From Cenococcum geophilum 1.58 (taxonomy: Eukaryota; Ascomycota; Dothideomycetes; Gloniales; Gloniaceae): DNA of 64,000 nt. Each line of letters opens with the position of its first letter. Position 1 is the first letter of the stretch. Positions 1 through 12,339 of this stretch are shown here, one piece after another. Under the pieces are notes generated by a model. That model ran no database searches and was not told the DNA's origin. It saw only the letters and a program-made list of their open reading frames with translations. A program made the position numbers and the translations under genes. The stretch is from NCBI GenBank assembly GCA_001692895.1, contig KV748190.1, positions 2,381,645 to 2,445,644 on the forward strand. The letters are read 5' to 3'.

Positions 1-134
1 CCTTAGCTTAGTATTCTTTATAATATAGCAGAATTTACTAAGTAACGTACCCTAACACCGTTATAATAGATAGGCGTTATAATAAAGTAATATATAATAT
101 ATATAGCCCCCTGCTGCGAAGCAGCCCCTATAGC

Positions 135-240
135 GCAGCCCCCTACCCTACTACGCTTCCCTCTATAAGATATAAAGGAGGCTGCGTAGTAGCCGACTTT
201 ATATTAATATAGAGGGAAGCATAGCGGGGCGGGGGGCTGC
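135..240. repeat. GC-rich inverted repeat (foldback)
   Basis: Two arms of about 33 bases (135-167 and 208-240) are imperfect reverse complements. The left arm starts GCAGCCCCCTACCC and the right arm ends GGGGCGGGGGGCTGC. A 40-base AT-rich loop separates them. A smaller palindrome, CTGCGAAGCAG, lies just upstream near 114. The arms are far richer in G and C than the surroundings. This could be the core of a foldback element or a short MITE. No target duplication was identified. The rest of 1-500 holds nothing I recognise. Confidence 0.6.
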
Positions 241-514
241 GTAGTATAAGGAGGGATAGGATTTGCGAAGCAAATCTATACCTACTAGTGAATTTTATAA
301 TACAGCTATTACTTAGTCTTAATATTAATTTCGTTAAAGTTAAAAAACGCGTTGTTAAAAGCCTAAGCACGTATTATATCTTATTAAATAGTCTGCTAAT
401 ATTAATGAAACTATATAGATATATAGATATCTACTACTTAAAGCTATTACAACACCTAGTAGGTACTATAGTTAGGTCCTTCCTTGAAAATATCCTCCCT
501 TAGCCCAGAGCTAC

Positions 515-1255
515 TACTAGGGGGTAAGCTTTGTGTAGAGCTTTGTGTAAAGCTTCGTGTAGAGCTTTATATAGAGCTTTATACAAAGCCTTATATAGAG
601 CTTCGTGCGGAGCCTTGTGTAGAGCTTCGTGCGGAGCTTTATGTAGAGCCTCGTGCGGAGCTTTGTGCGGAGCCACGTGCAGGCGTATAGACGTGCGGAT
701 GTTCGTACAGGCGATCAATTGCGGAGACGTTTGTAGAGATGATTGTATGGGCAATTAATCGATTAATTATATAGGCGTTTGTATAGGCGTTTATATAAGC
801 GATTATAGAACCTTCCTAGTATATTAGTGCTACGTAATAGTAGAGCTTTTAAGCTCTATATAGGGCTTTGAGTAAAGCCTCGAGTAGAGCTTTAGGTAGA
901 GCTTTTATAGAGCTTTATACAGAGCTTCATGCAGAGCTTTTGTAGAGCTTTAGTAGAGCTCTATATAGAGCTCTATGTAGAGCTTTATATAGAGCCTCCG
1001 CAGAGCTTTATATAGAGCCTCTATAGAGCTTTATATAGAGCATCCGTAGAGCATCGTGTAGAGTATTATATAAAGCTTCGTGTAGAGTATTGTATAGAGC
1101 ATTGTGCAAAGCTTCGTACAGAGCATCGTGTAAAGCTTTATACAAAGCTTTATGTAGAGCCTCCGTAAAGCTTCGTGTAGAGCTTTATACAGAGCTTTAT
1201 ACAGGTCTCCCCTAAGCTTTGTTCCGCAAAGCTCTCGCAAAGCTCCACAGCTCTA
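515..1255. repeat. Degenerate 12-bp minisatellite
   Basis: About 740 bases are built from imperfect copies of a 12-base unit of the type TAGAGCTTTATA, with variants carrying GTGCGGAGC. Because 12 is a multiple of three, both strands show open frames of low-complexity peptide: a Leu/Glu/Cys-rich pattern on + and a Leu-Tyr-Lys-Ala or Leu-His-Glu-Ala pattern on -. I regard these frames as by-products of the repeat rather than as genes. CpG and TpG survive better here than in the flanks. Confidence 0.8.
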
Positions 1256-1983
1256 CGCAGAGGGCTAGCGGCGTGGGCGCAAGCGTTTAGCGTTGGTATT
1301 TACTAAGCAGCTCGGCGGTGCAAAGGTAAAATTAGGGCCTCTACAGCGACAAATTCCTCTTAACGTCGCGCGCATATAAGGAGCTAAAGATCTCATAACT
1401 TATAGAGTAGGCTTTTCTCTATAATTTAGTGTAATTTTTATATTAACAGGTATTATAGGAGGGTAGATTAATTTTGTTAAAGTTAATAAGGTCCTCTTAT
1501 ATAAACAATATTTAGGTTTTCTACAAATCTCGCCAAAGTCCCTTAGACTAAGAAAACAATTACCGTCCTAAATTAGCTTAGCGGACGGTGCGGATATTTC
1601 TATATTTATATAATCAATTTCTTAGTCTAAGCTTCTAAGGTAAACTGGTGTCCTGGACAGCCTTAGGGCATCCCTTATACACAGTACCGCTTAACCTTCC
1701 CTAGATTAAACCTTAAGTCCCTTATAATAAGATGCTAAGGCTATTAAACGCGTTTTAGTTAAAGAGCAAAAAGGCGAGTAGATAGGTCCGTTATTTCCTC
1801 CGTATTTAATACGCGGTTAAACCTTAAACAAAGGTCTGGGAATGAGATAAAAAAGGCTCTCTTAAACTACTGCGGGTGTTCTATAACTGTTGCCGATATA
1901 ATTAAATAAATATTACTTAAATATTCTTAGTATTTAAATTATAATATAAGGGCCCTTTATTAAATTAATTATTTCTAAGTCTC
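1256..1983. other. AT-rich interval, no gene seen
   Basis: RIP-degraded sequence between the 12-bp minisatellite and the first solo LTR. I see no coherent reading frame, RNA gene or repeat. Confidence 0.5.
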
Positions 1984-2175
1984 TATTACGGTACTGGCAG
2001 AATATAGCAGATTGCAGTTATATAACTAAAGGATCTTATAAAACGTTAAGCACCGCTACTACCCCCCTCCTTTCCTTTTCTCTAGCTTTAGATCCTTGTT
2101 TTTAGACAATCCAATTATATAGGCTTACGCGACCCTTCTACTATGCTCGTGCCTTAATTAACTAAGTCGCTAATA
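1984..2175 (-). mobile_element. Solo LTR, family A, copy 1
   Basis: A 192-base copy of a short LTR seen four times in this window. It runs from TATTACGG (ancestrally TGTTA...) to CGCTAATA (ancestrally CGCTAACA), so the ends are TG...CA after allowing C-to-T and G-to-A changes. It is flanked by GTCTC (1979-1983) and ATCTC (2176-2180), a 5-bp target duplication differing by one G/A transition. An internal stretch around 2085 (CTAGCTTTAGATCCTTG) is shared with the copies at 17,199 and 32,470. No internal retrotransposon sequence is attached. The short length would suit a Copia-type element, but the family cannot be assigned from the LTR alone. Confidence 0.8.
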
Positions 2176-2873
2176 ATCTCTTTCTATTTTTTAATCTTAT
2201 TAATAATAATATTTCTAGATATATAATTAAGGTAATACAAATACCTAATTATTATCACTCTCTTAGCAGATATTACGTAATTAGATTTAAACTCTAAGTT
2301 ATAGAATATATTAAAAGGTATATACTTTATATATTTTATACTAAAACTACTTAAGTCTTACTTTAATTTTATTATAAAGTTAACTATCTAGGATTATATA
2401 AAGCTCTTACAGTTATAAGTACTAAGACACTCTAACAAAAATTTAACCTCTTTCCTCTTCTTAACTATATTAATTAAACACATTATACTACCTATAGGGC
2501 CAAATAAGATTATTTTATATCCTAGCGCATATATTATTCCAATATCTACAGTACTAACTCTATTTCTTTTTATTAAGGTAAAGAAATATTTATAATTAAG
2601 CACGGAAAGTATATAAGGAAGTGCTATATTTCTTATGCCTTTATTATTTAGGAAAAGATAAATATTTCTTTCCTATAAATAGAAAATAATGGGAAATAGC
2701 TAGATAGCTTTTGCTAAATTATTCTATTAATCTAGATATAAGAACGGGAAAGGCCTATAGGTTACTTCTTATCCTAGTAGATTAGTAATATCCTACATCT
2801 CTAAAGGGTATCTTGGCCGCCGTAATAATAACTCTAGTTGGAATAGTACCCGCCTCCACTACGGCCCTAGCAC
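2176..2873. other. AT-rich interval, no gene seen
   Basis: Heavily RIP-degraded sequence. Short open frames exist but have no recognisable domain and look like chance openings. Confidence 0.5.
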
Positions 2874-3145
2874 CCGCTCTTACTCTTACTCTTACTTTTA
2901 CTCTTGCTCTTACTCTTGCTCTTACTCTTACTCTTACTTTTACTTTTACTCTTACTCTTACTCTTGCTCTTACTCTTACTCTTACTCTTACTTTTGCTCT
3001 AGCTCTAGCTTTAGCTCTAGCTCTAGCACCTACTTTAGCTTTAGCTCTAGCACCTACTTTAGCTCTAGCGCCTACTCTAGCTCTAGCTCTAGCTCTAGCT
3101 TCGGCACTTACTTTTACTTTTACTTTAGCGCCTACTCTAGTTTAC
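2874..3145. repeat. 6-bp satellite (CTTACT / CTCTAG type)
   Basis: About 270 bases of hexamer repeat, mainly CTTACT and CTTTTA with CTTGCT variants in the first half and GCTCTA in the second half. The + strand frame reads alternating Leu-Thr, Leu-Ala and Phe-Thr. No start context or flanking domain supports a gene, so I treat this as a satellite array with a codon-multiple period. Confidence 0.85.
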
Positions 3146-3539
3146 CTAAGTTAGGTAAAGTAAGCTAGGGTAAGCTAGAGACAGATAGTAAATTAGAGAA
3201 AGCATTGGAGACTTTAAAGGATGAATATAATGGGGAAAATGTACTTATATTAGTATTACTAGAAAGTTCTAAGAATAACGCAAGAAATTCTACCTCTACA
3301 GTTAGGTAGCCAAAGAAGAAGAAATAAATATCTCTTTTAACTGCAAATAAGCTAATATATAACTCTAGCTCCCTTTCTGCTAGCCTATAAATATATCTTA
3401 AATAAAGATATTCTCGGTTAATTTAATAAGATTTATTAAAAGGACGTCCACAAAGGTAAGTTATAGAGTACTTTTATATATCTTAGGTAAGCAATAAAAG
3501 GGGTTTTTATATACTATAGGCTATGATGTCCTTTATAGC

Positions 3540-5010
3540 ATCGCAAATTTTTTATTTAATAATTTTAATTCGTAGCTTAATGCGATAGCGCTTTTCTAGG
3601 AAGTGGTTTTTAAGAAAATAATAAATAAGCTACTGGTTAGGACTCTCTTTTTAAAGTTTAATTATCTTTAGTAATATATAACCTTACTTAGATACAAGAC
3701 TAGCAAATAGAGACCATATATATTTACTAATAATTGCCTCTAGTTTTAACTCTCCTTTATCCTTAAGGTAAGGGATTTTGGTTAGCTACGGAGAGTGACG
3801 TATAGCAGCTAGCTATATCGTTTTATACGCAATAGAAAATGCAACAGTTTGAGATACTTTAATAGTATAAAAAGAGCCTCTAGCAAGCTTAATTTTTGCC
3901 CTAGCATTGCGTAAATAGCTTTCGTATATACTGGACCGGAGAGTTTTATTAATATTTATAGGAAATAGGGACTTTAAAGCCTTTGCTAGAGCCTTTAAAT
4001 ACTTAGTATCTTCTATAAACGACAGAAGTGAAGGAATGCGTCCCTTAATATTTATAATACGTTGGTATATTCCTCTTCTACTATATCTATCTCTTACCGT
4101 AAAAAATAACTATCCGTTTTTCATTTGTAATTTAATCTCTTCCTAGTTATATTTTAAGTACGTAGAAGCTAGTAGTTATATTAAACAAACAGTTTTTAAG
4201 TCTAGATAATACGGGTAAAGTTCTCTAAGGATATCTAAATAAGTTATTTAAATATGTTCTAGATAATAGACAAGCTCCTAATATAAATTAGCTAGCTTCT
4301 AGCTATATAGGAAATACGTAATACCTTATCGCATTTTATTGTTAGGATATAGTATAAGGTTCCTATTTTAAACGTTGCCTAGAGGCTAATAAACTCTATT
4401 AGACTATTAAAAGCTTGCCTTAACGACTAATCCTTCCTTTTAGTTAATGTTTGTATATCTTTTCTCTTGCTTAGTAAAAGCCAATTAATCTAAATATCGT
4501 ACTATCTGTTATTACAAGACTTATAATAGCGTAAGTTGCGATAAATGTCGCTATTATAGAAGGGATGGAAATAGGAATAGTTGGTTTAAAAAGCATCTTT
4601 ATAGATATTAGGGAGATCTATACCTAGTTAGATATTTTTTAGTTATTATTTAGGAACTAACCAAAAGAATAAAAGTCCACTACCTATTACCTCTCTTTAG
4701 TATTAAAAAATCGCTTTACTACCTTAATTTAGTGTCTACCTTCTAGACAAATAAATAATCTATCTCTATAGGAAAGTGTCTTTAGTATATTAATATACTG
4801 CATAAATTCTTTCACCGTTATTTCTAATGCCTATAAGATATTACTAATATCTTTATTGTAAATTAAGGCTTTTACCCAGTGCTTTAAATTAAGATTATCG
4901 CAGCCCTCTATATAAAATGTATCGATAAGATGCTGTATATAGTTATTATCTACAGTTTAAGTAGGTCAAACTTCTAGCCCTTTAACGGCTAGATTTTCTA
5001 GGCGGACTTT
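3540..5010 (-). pseudogene. DUF3723-family protein remnant, RIP-inactivated
   Basis: Reading the minus strand through presumed RIP stops gives a coherent protein whose layout matches the fungal DUF3723 family. Near 4,930-4,700 there is IEGCDNLNLKHWVKALI, then a segment ending ICLEGRHQIKVVKRFF, and then a motif of the VDFYSFG type. Further on (about 4,070-3,900) comes IPSLLSFIEDTKYLKALAK, followed by YESYLRNARAKIKLA. The last recognisable part, near 3,730-3,600, resembles the family's conserved 'LGF.s..I..L' block. Stops are TAA or TAG where Gln or Trp is expected. DUF3723 proteins are lineage-expanded in ascomycetes and their function is unknown. It is transcribed away from the patatin-like pseudogene, about 350 bases distant. 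Ends and introns are approximate. I am fairly sure of the family and sure that it is dead. Confidence 0.68.
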
Positions 5011-5363
5011 AGTAGAACCACGGTAATATCCTTATTTGTTATAAAAATTATAATAATTGTTATCTAAATTATCTATAGCTTGTTAGGGGATTCCCTTAGA
5101 GGGTGAGAGGCCTTAATAAGGATGCTATTACTATAGGCAGTTTCTATTTTTACCTAAAACCACTACCCCTACTATATATATTAAATGTTCTAGTTTTCTC
5201 TTTATCTATAGTAAGTATATCTCCCTATAATCATGTCTTATAGCTACAGATTGCCGGTTCTAATAGCCTTATAATTAGCGATACTAGTTATTTCCGGCAC
5301 TTAGTAGATAAACTTCCAAAACCACATTTACAGACACTATTAATAGTCTTTTTCTATGGCAAA

Positions 5364-8300
5364 ATGGGTGGAAATAAAGATACAGCGTTATGTTTTCTTT
5401 TCCCCTATAATAATACTAAAAGAAATCGATCTGGAGGTATAGCAAATATACGTATAAATAATACAACAATATACACAGAACACCCCATATTCTTTGCCAA
5501 TAAAAATACTAAAGTTATACTTCCGCTAAAGCAGACACCGTTAACTTATTATAAAATAACAACGTATCCGCTTATATGGTTATACATAAATACCTAAATA
5601 GCGCTTAACATAGCCCTTACCCGTATTATTTTACCGCAGTATAGTGTTCTCGTAATTTTTATAGATAACTTTAATAGTATAGACCTACTCCTTAGCTAGC
5701 TTATACGATGGACCGCTTTAAATATTTTTTTAAATCTACCTAAAAATATCCGGCTAAGGCTTATTCTAGTATTCTCTATAAGTAACGGAGCTTATAATTA
5801 ATAAGCGATGCAAACTATTAGTACGAATTCTTATATTTAGGCAATATTTCCTTTAATTATTGTTTTTCTAATTAATAAGAAGCTCTCGCCTACGGCCTAC
5901 TTTCGTCCATTAAAGGAGCAGCTTGCAAAAGAAATTAACCTTTCTAGGGATGCTTGCCGTTGATCCTATTAGCTCTTTTTAGCTACCTATCTTAAAGGGT
6001 TATATTAAGCTTACTTAAGATATATAATCTAGACTATTACTAAAGCGTTTAATCCCGTTATGGCCATAAGAACGTATATAATTTATAACGGCGTATTACC
6101 AAACTACCTTTAAAACTTCTTATAAATGGGCGTTAAATATGTTATATTATATAAAGATATTACTATATACATTACTTCGAGCCTCTTTTTAGACGCTTAT
6201 CCTTATAGTGCCCCTTATAAGCTCCCCTAAACATTAAGTCTTTTTTTTCTTACTAAAGACATTACAGTATTTTCACCTAAAATCCTCCTACGGCTATACA
6301 GACAGTCTGGCCTAAAAGCCTTTAATTTAGTCTATAACGTTAAAGAGCTTACCTTAAAGCAATTTTAGAAGGTAAAGGAGAAGTTTTGCTGCAATTTCCG
6401 AGAACTACAAAAATAGACTAGGGAAAGCGATGATGCGTCCTCTATAGAGTCGTATATAAGTATAGCTTAATCTACTAAAATTATCTAGTTAACTTTAAAG
6501 TCTAATAAAACATGCCTTTACTATCTTATGCGTATCCCGCAACACATACTTAGCTATAGTTATTTAGTGTGTAATACGTATATTAAAACGTTTAGCAAAG
6601 GTATGCTTAGTGCTAAATACAAGTTTACTATATTAGAATGTATTCTTTGCAGAGCTAGCTTCCTTACTGCACTAATTAAACCACTAACTTATAGGGTTAG
6701 AATTCTTGGTATTAATAGCGGCGGGATAAGGGGGGTAGTTCCTTTAGAGTTCCTTATCCTCTTATAAAAGACTTTAGGTTCCGAATGCAAATTGCAAGAT
6801 TTCTTTAATTTAACTATAGGTATAAGCTCTAGTAAGAATAAGATATACTAAATTTAAGTAAAATAATAACCAAATTACTAGGAGGATTAATTATTCTTAG
6901 TATAGGTCTCTACTTATAAGACGTTATATAGTGTAGTAAGAACTTTAAATCTATTATAAGGAGATTTTTCGTAAAGCAAAAGGAAAAGAAATCCATTTTT
7001 GGCGACATTAAAAAGCTTATTAAGGCTTAAAGGTCTAACGGCTACTATAATACAATTGCTCTAGAATCCTTACTAAAGGAGATATTTAGTAATTAACAAA
7101 TATTTAGAAACCTACAACTATCGGGCAAAAAGGTAGCAGTTATTACTACTTTAATTTTAACTAATTAGGCGCATGTCTTCGCAAATTATAATATGCATAA
7201 AACAGGTTTTGGTACACTATATTCCCTCCTTTTACTTCTTTATTAATCCTAATTAAGGTAAAGGATATAAGTGGGAAAGAGAAATTAATATATAGGAAGC
7301 GTAAGTATTTCTAAGAATACTTAAAGCTTATACTAATCCTTTTATAGAGTAAGAGCCACCTTAGCTACTCTGATGTAAGATTTAGCGCTTAGTAATATAT
7401 TTAAGCTAATTACATAAGTTTATTTCCCTAAGTAAATCTAAAAAGTAGCCCTTACTTAAATGGTGCGCTATTATATAACAATCTAATTAGAATTAGTTTA
7501 TAGGAAAGCAAGCATATCTAGCCCAAATAATCTCTAGATATAGTTCTTTCTCTAGGGACTATAATATCAGATCCTTAGCTAAATACAACGTCCTAATTCC
7601 TATGCCGATTCCTATCCTAATTCCTGCCCTAGGGGGCAAAAAGTATCTATAACTTACTTTCTTCCTATACAGATAGTTAGAAACAATGGCAAGGTATATA
7701 TAATAGTCTTAATGAAAATTTAAGGCAAGATTACTTCTAATTAAATATTAAAGTAGGATAAGTACCTGGGCTTAATAATATTACGCAAATAGATAACCTA
7801 CGAAGAGTAGTTTAATTTTAACCCTTAGGAAAGTCTAAACGGGAAGAAGTAGTCTTAGTATTACTTATATCTTCATTCTATTTAGAGTTAAACTGCTTAC
7901 CATATTATAAGAATGGGTTTTATAGATGCGAAGGGGTTATACGTTACCAAAATAATAGTTATGCTATTATATATGCCCTAACTAAGCTATTCTTATCTTC
8001 CTTAGAGTTTACTAGTAAGACAACTAGCAAAAGAGGCCTTTTAGCTGTTTTTAAAGGAGGAGAAGATATCTACTTATAGTGCCAATAATATAGTAAACAG
8101 ATTGTTTTCTATATCAGACACCTACGCGATATAATTTACTCTTTCCCTAAAAACAGACGAGCTAAACTACTGAAAACTCAGCGGCTTTCTATATAGCGTA
8201 AAGTGGTTTATAAAACAATAAAGGCTTAATACTTAGTTTAGGACTGCAGACTATCATATTCCTAGAGCTTTTTTTTGTTCTAAATACGATATAACTAGGC
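5364..8300 (+). pseudogene. Patatin-like phospholipase remnant, RIP-inactivated
   Basis: A likely start (Met-Gly-Gly-Asn-Lys) at 5,364 opens a frame that can be followed through many RIP stops for about 2.9 kb, close to the size of large fungal patatin-like proteins. The N-terminal part resembles the usual leader of this group. The patatin core follows. At 6,714-6,734 the oxyanion motif reads Asn-Ser-Gly-Gly-Ile-Arg-Gly, where Asp-Gly-Gly-Gly-x-Arg-Gly is expected. At 6,829-6,843 the lipase elbow reads Gly-Ile-Ser-Ser-Ser, keeping the catalytic Ser but losing the last Gly. At 7,459-7,467 the catalytic Asp-Gly-Gly/Ala reads Asn-Gly-Ala, a GAT-to-AAT change. A Cys-rich tail near 7,915-8,170 includes FYRCEGVIRYQ and KRGLLAVFKGGEDI. 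Family members are acyl hydrolases, some fused to NLR-type domains; I see no nucleotide-binding domain here. It is clearly inactive. Confidence 0.8.
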
Positions 8301-9039
8301 TTTAACACCGCAAGCGTAAAGATTATAAGGCTGCTTGGCCACCGTTAAAACGGTAGCGGTAGGTGTAGTTATTTATATCTGCATTCTATAATTAGATAGA
8401 CACAATTAATTATAAAATGTCCTATCTTTACGCTCTGTGGCCCTACTAGATTATTCTAAGGTATGGGCATAAAGTAAGCTAGTAAAGAGGGGCTAGGGTT
8501 ATTAGTGTTCCTAATAATAGGTATTAGTCTTATGTATAAAGATTTACTACGCGGGGTATAAGCTTACGACAGAAGAGGTCGGTTAGACATTTAGAGATAT
8601 ACTAACTAGAAAACAAATAGTACTTTAGTGCTAGGCCTTCTAGATAATAGGAATCTATAAAGGGGGGCCGTACGCTTTTGACGATCCTTAGCATAGTATT
8701 AATTCCCATATTAGCGATAACTTGTAGATAATATATTGGAAACACGTCTATAAAAGTACAGTTTAGTAAATTAAGCTTTAGGAAACTATTTAAAGTCCTC
8801 TAAATAACCAGTAATTATAATTTGTTAAAATTAGTAAGCGCTTTATCCCCTCTAATATTCTTAGTCAGATTAACACTAAAATAAAGTTATATTTTCTTTT
8901 TAATACTACGGAACTTTAGAAGGGTTGCCTATAATTATAATAGGTTAATAGTAGTTATTAGAATAAGAGTATTCTTACTAACTATTTCTAAGCTAATAGG
9001 ATGTACCTATTACTACTCCTATTTTTTTTTAATATTCCG
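8301..9039. other. Degraded interval between patatin and ankyrin remnants
   Basis: Probable 3' flank of the patatin-like remnant and of the convergent ankyrin remnant. I see no domain, RNA gene or repeat here. Confidence 0.5.
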
Positions 9040-9860
9040 TTATATCTAACGTTTAAGCTGCTTAATATTACCCTTAGAGCCAGAGATATGGGTTTTAGCA
9101 CCATATTTAAATAAAACCTTAACGATAGTCTTATGTCCCCCAAGCACTGTATAGTATAATGGCGAATAATATAGTATTCTTAGGCTTACTAAACCGCGGA
9201 CACTTCGTAGAATATCCCGGTCTATCTTAATTAGGTAATTAATCTTAGCCCCGTTTTAAATAAGAAGAAGGATTTATAACCTATCGCGCAAGCTCTACTT
9301 AGTAGAGATCCGCAGCTAGTTTACGTGTTAACTTTAGCACCTCTCTTAATAAGTAACTCTGTAATGCCGTAATAACCTTTATAGTATATTATAGTTAGTA
9401 TAGACACTAAGGATTGCAAGTTAATATCCGCCCCTTTATTAAGAAGATATCTTACTAGGTTTTCGCGACTTCTCTAGACTATATAAGCGAGTGGACGGCC
9501 TCGTGTAATAGGATATCTATTAATACACGCTCTATAGCGTATAAGAAGCCTTATAATATCCTTAGGTAAAGAAAGGCAAGCGTCTTTAAATGGGGTTAAA
9601 TAAAACGTGGGGTTAAGGTATTAACCGTTATAAAGTAAATCTTGTTAAAGGATATTATCTTAGTACGGATGCTATATCTTAGTAATTCGTATATTGTTAG
9701 CAATTAAACGGTTATAGCCTACTAGCAGTAACTCCACGGGCTTAGTATCGTTGCTATAGTTTAGAGTTATTGCGTCGCCGAGAAAGTAGGTTACTTTAAG
9801 CGATAATATCTTTAGGGTAGTATCTAGATAAAGATTCCTCTAGAATAATCTAAGAGTAAA
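9040..9860 (-). pseudogene. Ankyrin-repeat protein remnant
   Basis: On the minus strand at least four ankyrin-type repeats can be read through RIP stops. They include NLVRYLLNKGADINLQSL (about 9,465-9,410), GITELLIKRGAKVNT (about 9,360-9,320), and TIVKVLFKYGAKTHISGS (about 9,135-9,075). An earlier repeat reads TPFKDACLSLPKDIIRLLI (about 9,600-9,545). The pattern of a helix, then Leu-Leu-x-x-Gly-Ala and a turn, is diagnostic of the fold. Upstream (to about 9,860) the frame stays coherent but I recognise no domain. Ankyrin arrays mediate protein binding and are often fused to effector domains in fungi; no partner domain is visible. It points toward the patatin-like remnant, so the two are convergent. 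The ends are uncertain. Confidence 0.72.
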
Positions 9861-11069
9861 GGCGTAGTTAAACTAAAAGGTTCTTTTTGCGTAGAGGACG
9901 TTATGTGCCTTATAGTAAATTTAACTGCAACTATATAAGATTTTAATATATATTCCCGCTCCTAGTATAACGGCTATTATTAACGCGTAACGGAACCCTA
10001 AAACCAGCTAAATAACTAGTGTTTTTACCAATCCGCCTAAAAGAAGCTTATATATTTAAATACGTAATTTAGTTAGCAATTTAAGAAATAACCTTCGCGG
10101 TAGTAGAGGGGTTTTTATAGGTTTAGGTTTAAAAGGTTTTAAGCGTAAGGTTAATATATTTTAAGTAGGCTTTTTCCAAAGCTGTTTCCTAATACTAGAT
10201 AGAAATACTAACGTGTTTTTTAGAGGACTACTGGTTTTATAGCGTGTTATAGCGTTAGTATTAAAATTAGTAAGTATTAAAGAGTTCTTAATAGGATAGG
10301 TGAGTGTATACGAATGTATAGGTGTAGTTAACTAAAGGAGAAGGTTATATAAAAGGCTTTAGGGACTAGAAGGTGCTAGAATATAAATAAAACGACGTAA
10401 TTCTAAACCGGAAAACTATATATGTGAGGATATAACGGACCATCCGTATTAGGGATCCCCTATTTAGTAGTATCTATATTATTAATACACTCTACTTTAA
10501 GAAAAGAAGGCTGCCTATACGATTTTCCCTTTTTCCTAAGCTAGGCTAGTATACGGAGTTAGGAAATCCTAAAACAGCCCCTCCTTTGCATACCCCTACC
10601 CTTATCTATAGTAGGTAAAGGACGTAAAGGCTTCTCGTTATAAGTTAGTTTTAATCGCGCTATATTATGGTCTGTATAAGGCGGCTAGGCTTTAGTTCTA
10701 ACTAACTATACCTAATACGTTAACAAAAATAGCACTCTTGGGTATTCTATATAATTGCTACACGGCAGCCTTTATTTAAATTTAATAGATAATACCTCTC
10801 TCCGTACTCTACCCTACTTTATCTATTTATAGCCTCTCTATGACACGGCGAAGAAGAAATGTAATATATGTTATCGATTACTATTACCTTAGAATTATAT
10901 AGACTATTTAGAAATTTATAATCCTAATTAAAGAAAACCTTATAAGTGTAAGAAATACTTTAATATTAGCTAAAGTATATACTAAAGCACGTACAGAGCT
11001 ATAGTAAGCAGCGTAACTGCTACCAATATCTATACTATAAAAAAATTAGCTAGAAAGATTCGTTGTAGA
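9861..11069. other. RIP-degraded interval, no gene seen
   Basis: AT-rich, stop-dense sequence on both strands. I see no domain, tandem repeat, RNA gene or LTR end here. Confidence 0.45.
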
Positions 11070-12010
11070 GATAAAGCCATTTATTAATTGATATATATAA
11101 TACTAATATTATTACAGGCATTACCAATTTTGGTATAATGCGCTGAAAGGGAACGTAAAAGTAGCGTTAATAAAGAGGTTACCCTAGTCGATAGATGTTA
11201 ATAAATAGTATTTTACAGCAAAAAGTATATTTGCTACTAATAAAGAGAAGTTAGATCTTAAAAGTATACGAATACCTATATAAAGCTCTCCTATACAGGA
11301 GTATATATAGTAAAAACTCTAGATATAGCTCTATAGGACCTCCGTAAGAATAAATATATAGATTTTTTATTCTATTATAAATAGTCTTAGCAGTAATATT
11401 AGATAAATTAATTATAACTACTTTATTCTAAATTTAAAATTACCTTACTAAAAAATCTATTAGTAGTGGTTATCTTAGAACTGGAGGCATAGCTATAGTT
11501 CTCTCTTTAACTTTAGAATTAGAATACTAAACCCTTACTACTAGTATTTTCCACTGCCGTTTTCGTTTCCCCTTAGGTATAGGTTAAACTGGAATTACTA
11601 TACTAGAAGCCTAAAATAGTTTTAGTCCTAACGTCTTATAAAAGAAGATTATAAATTAGTTATAAGTTGCTATTCCGTTAGTGGCTAAGGCGTATTAGTT
11701 TTAGATTTATATATATAGAGCCGATCTTAGTACCGCGTTAAGAAATATATATTAGCGTTATAAGTTAGGCTTAACTCATTAGCTTTCCTAAATATTATTA
11801 AGCATCTTTTACGGAAAGAGGACTATTATCGCCTTTAGCTATTTATAATATTCTCCAATTTGCTTTTAGACTCTAGAGAGTTTATATACAGTTTAGTTAG
11901 TAATTTATAATAGGGAGAGGGTCAATTTTCTACATTTTCTACTAGAGAGGGTTGTTGTTTTTGTCTTAGAATTTATATAAGGTTTAATTTTAGCGACTAA
12001 GAAAGTATTA
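11070..12010 (-). pseudogene. Possible BTB-like remnant (weak)
   Basis: The minus strand can be read as one frame with stops mostly at presumed Gln or Trp codons. A part near 11,410-11,150 reads VVIINLSNITAKTIYNRIK and later ELYIGIRILLRSNF. That is reminiscent of the acidic-loop, 'lYt..Y' and 'ekY.i..L...a...f' parts of BTB/POZ domains. The N-terminal side contains a basic KGKRKRQ stretch. The plus strand is also fairly open here, so the assignment is weak and the strand could be wrong. A profile search with de-RIPed sequence would decide. Confidence 0.25.
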
Positions 12011-12339
12011 TATAAGCTATTACAGTTTTTCTAAAAGAGTATTAGGGTTGCTGCATTTGTAAATAAAGTATAGGCATATAGGTTTTCTTAAACTTAAAAT
12101 ATATAGCTTTTATAATTTAATTATAGTTCTATATAAGCTAGGCGACAATTTAGGGACGTGTTTTAGGCTAAATTTAGCATATACTTTTACAGTTAGTGCC
12201 CTATATAATTTAAAGGCATAACCTTTTTCTATCTATATAGAGATTTTAAGCTTCTACACACTTGCCACTGGCGGCATCCTAGTAATAATTATTACTATTT
12301 ATATTATTTCATCTTTTATTAACTTTTTATTTAAACCCT

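Noticed and set aside
500..754. Genes on both strands in the 12-bp minisatellite
   Set aside because: Open frames on both strands with the same period are expected from a codon-multiple repeat and carry no domain.
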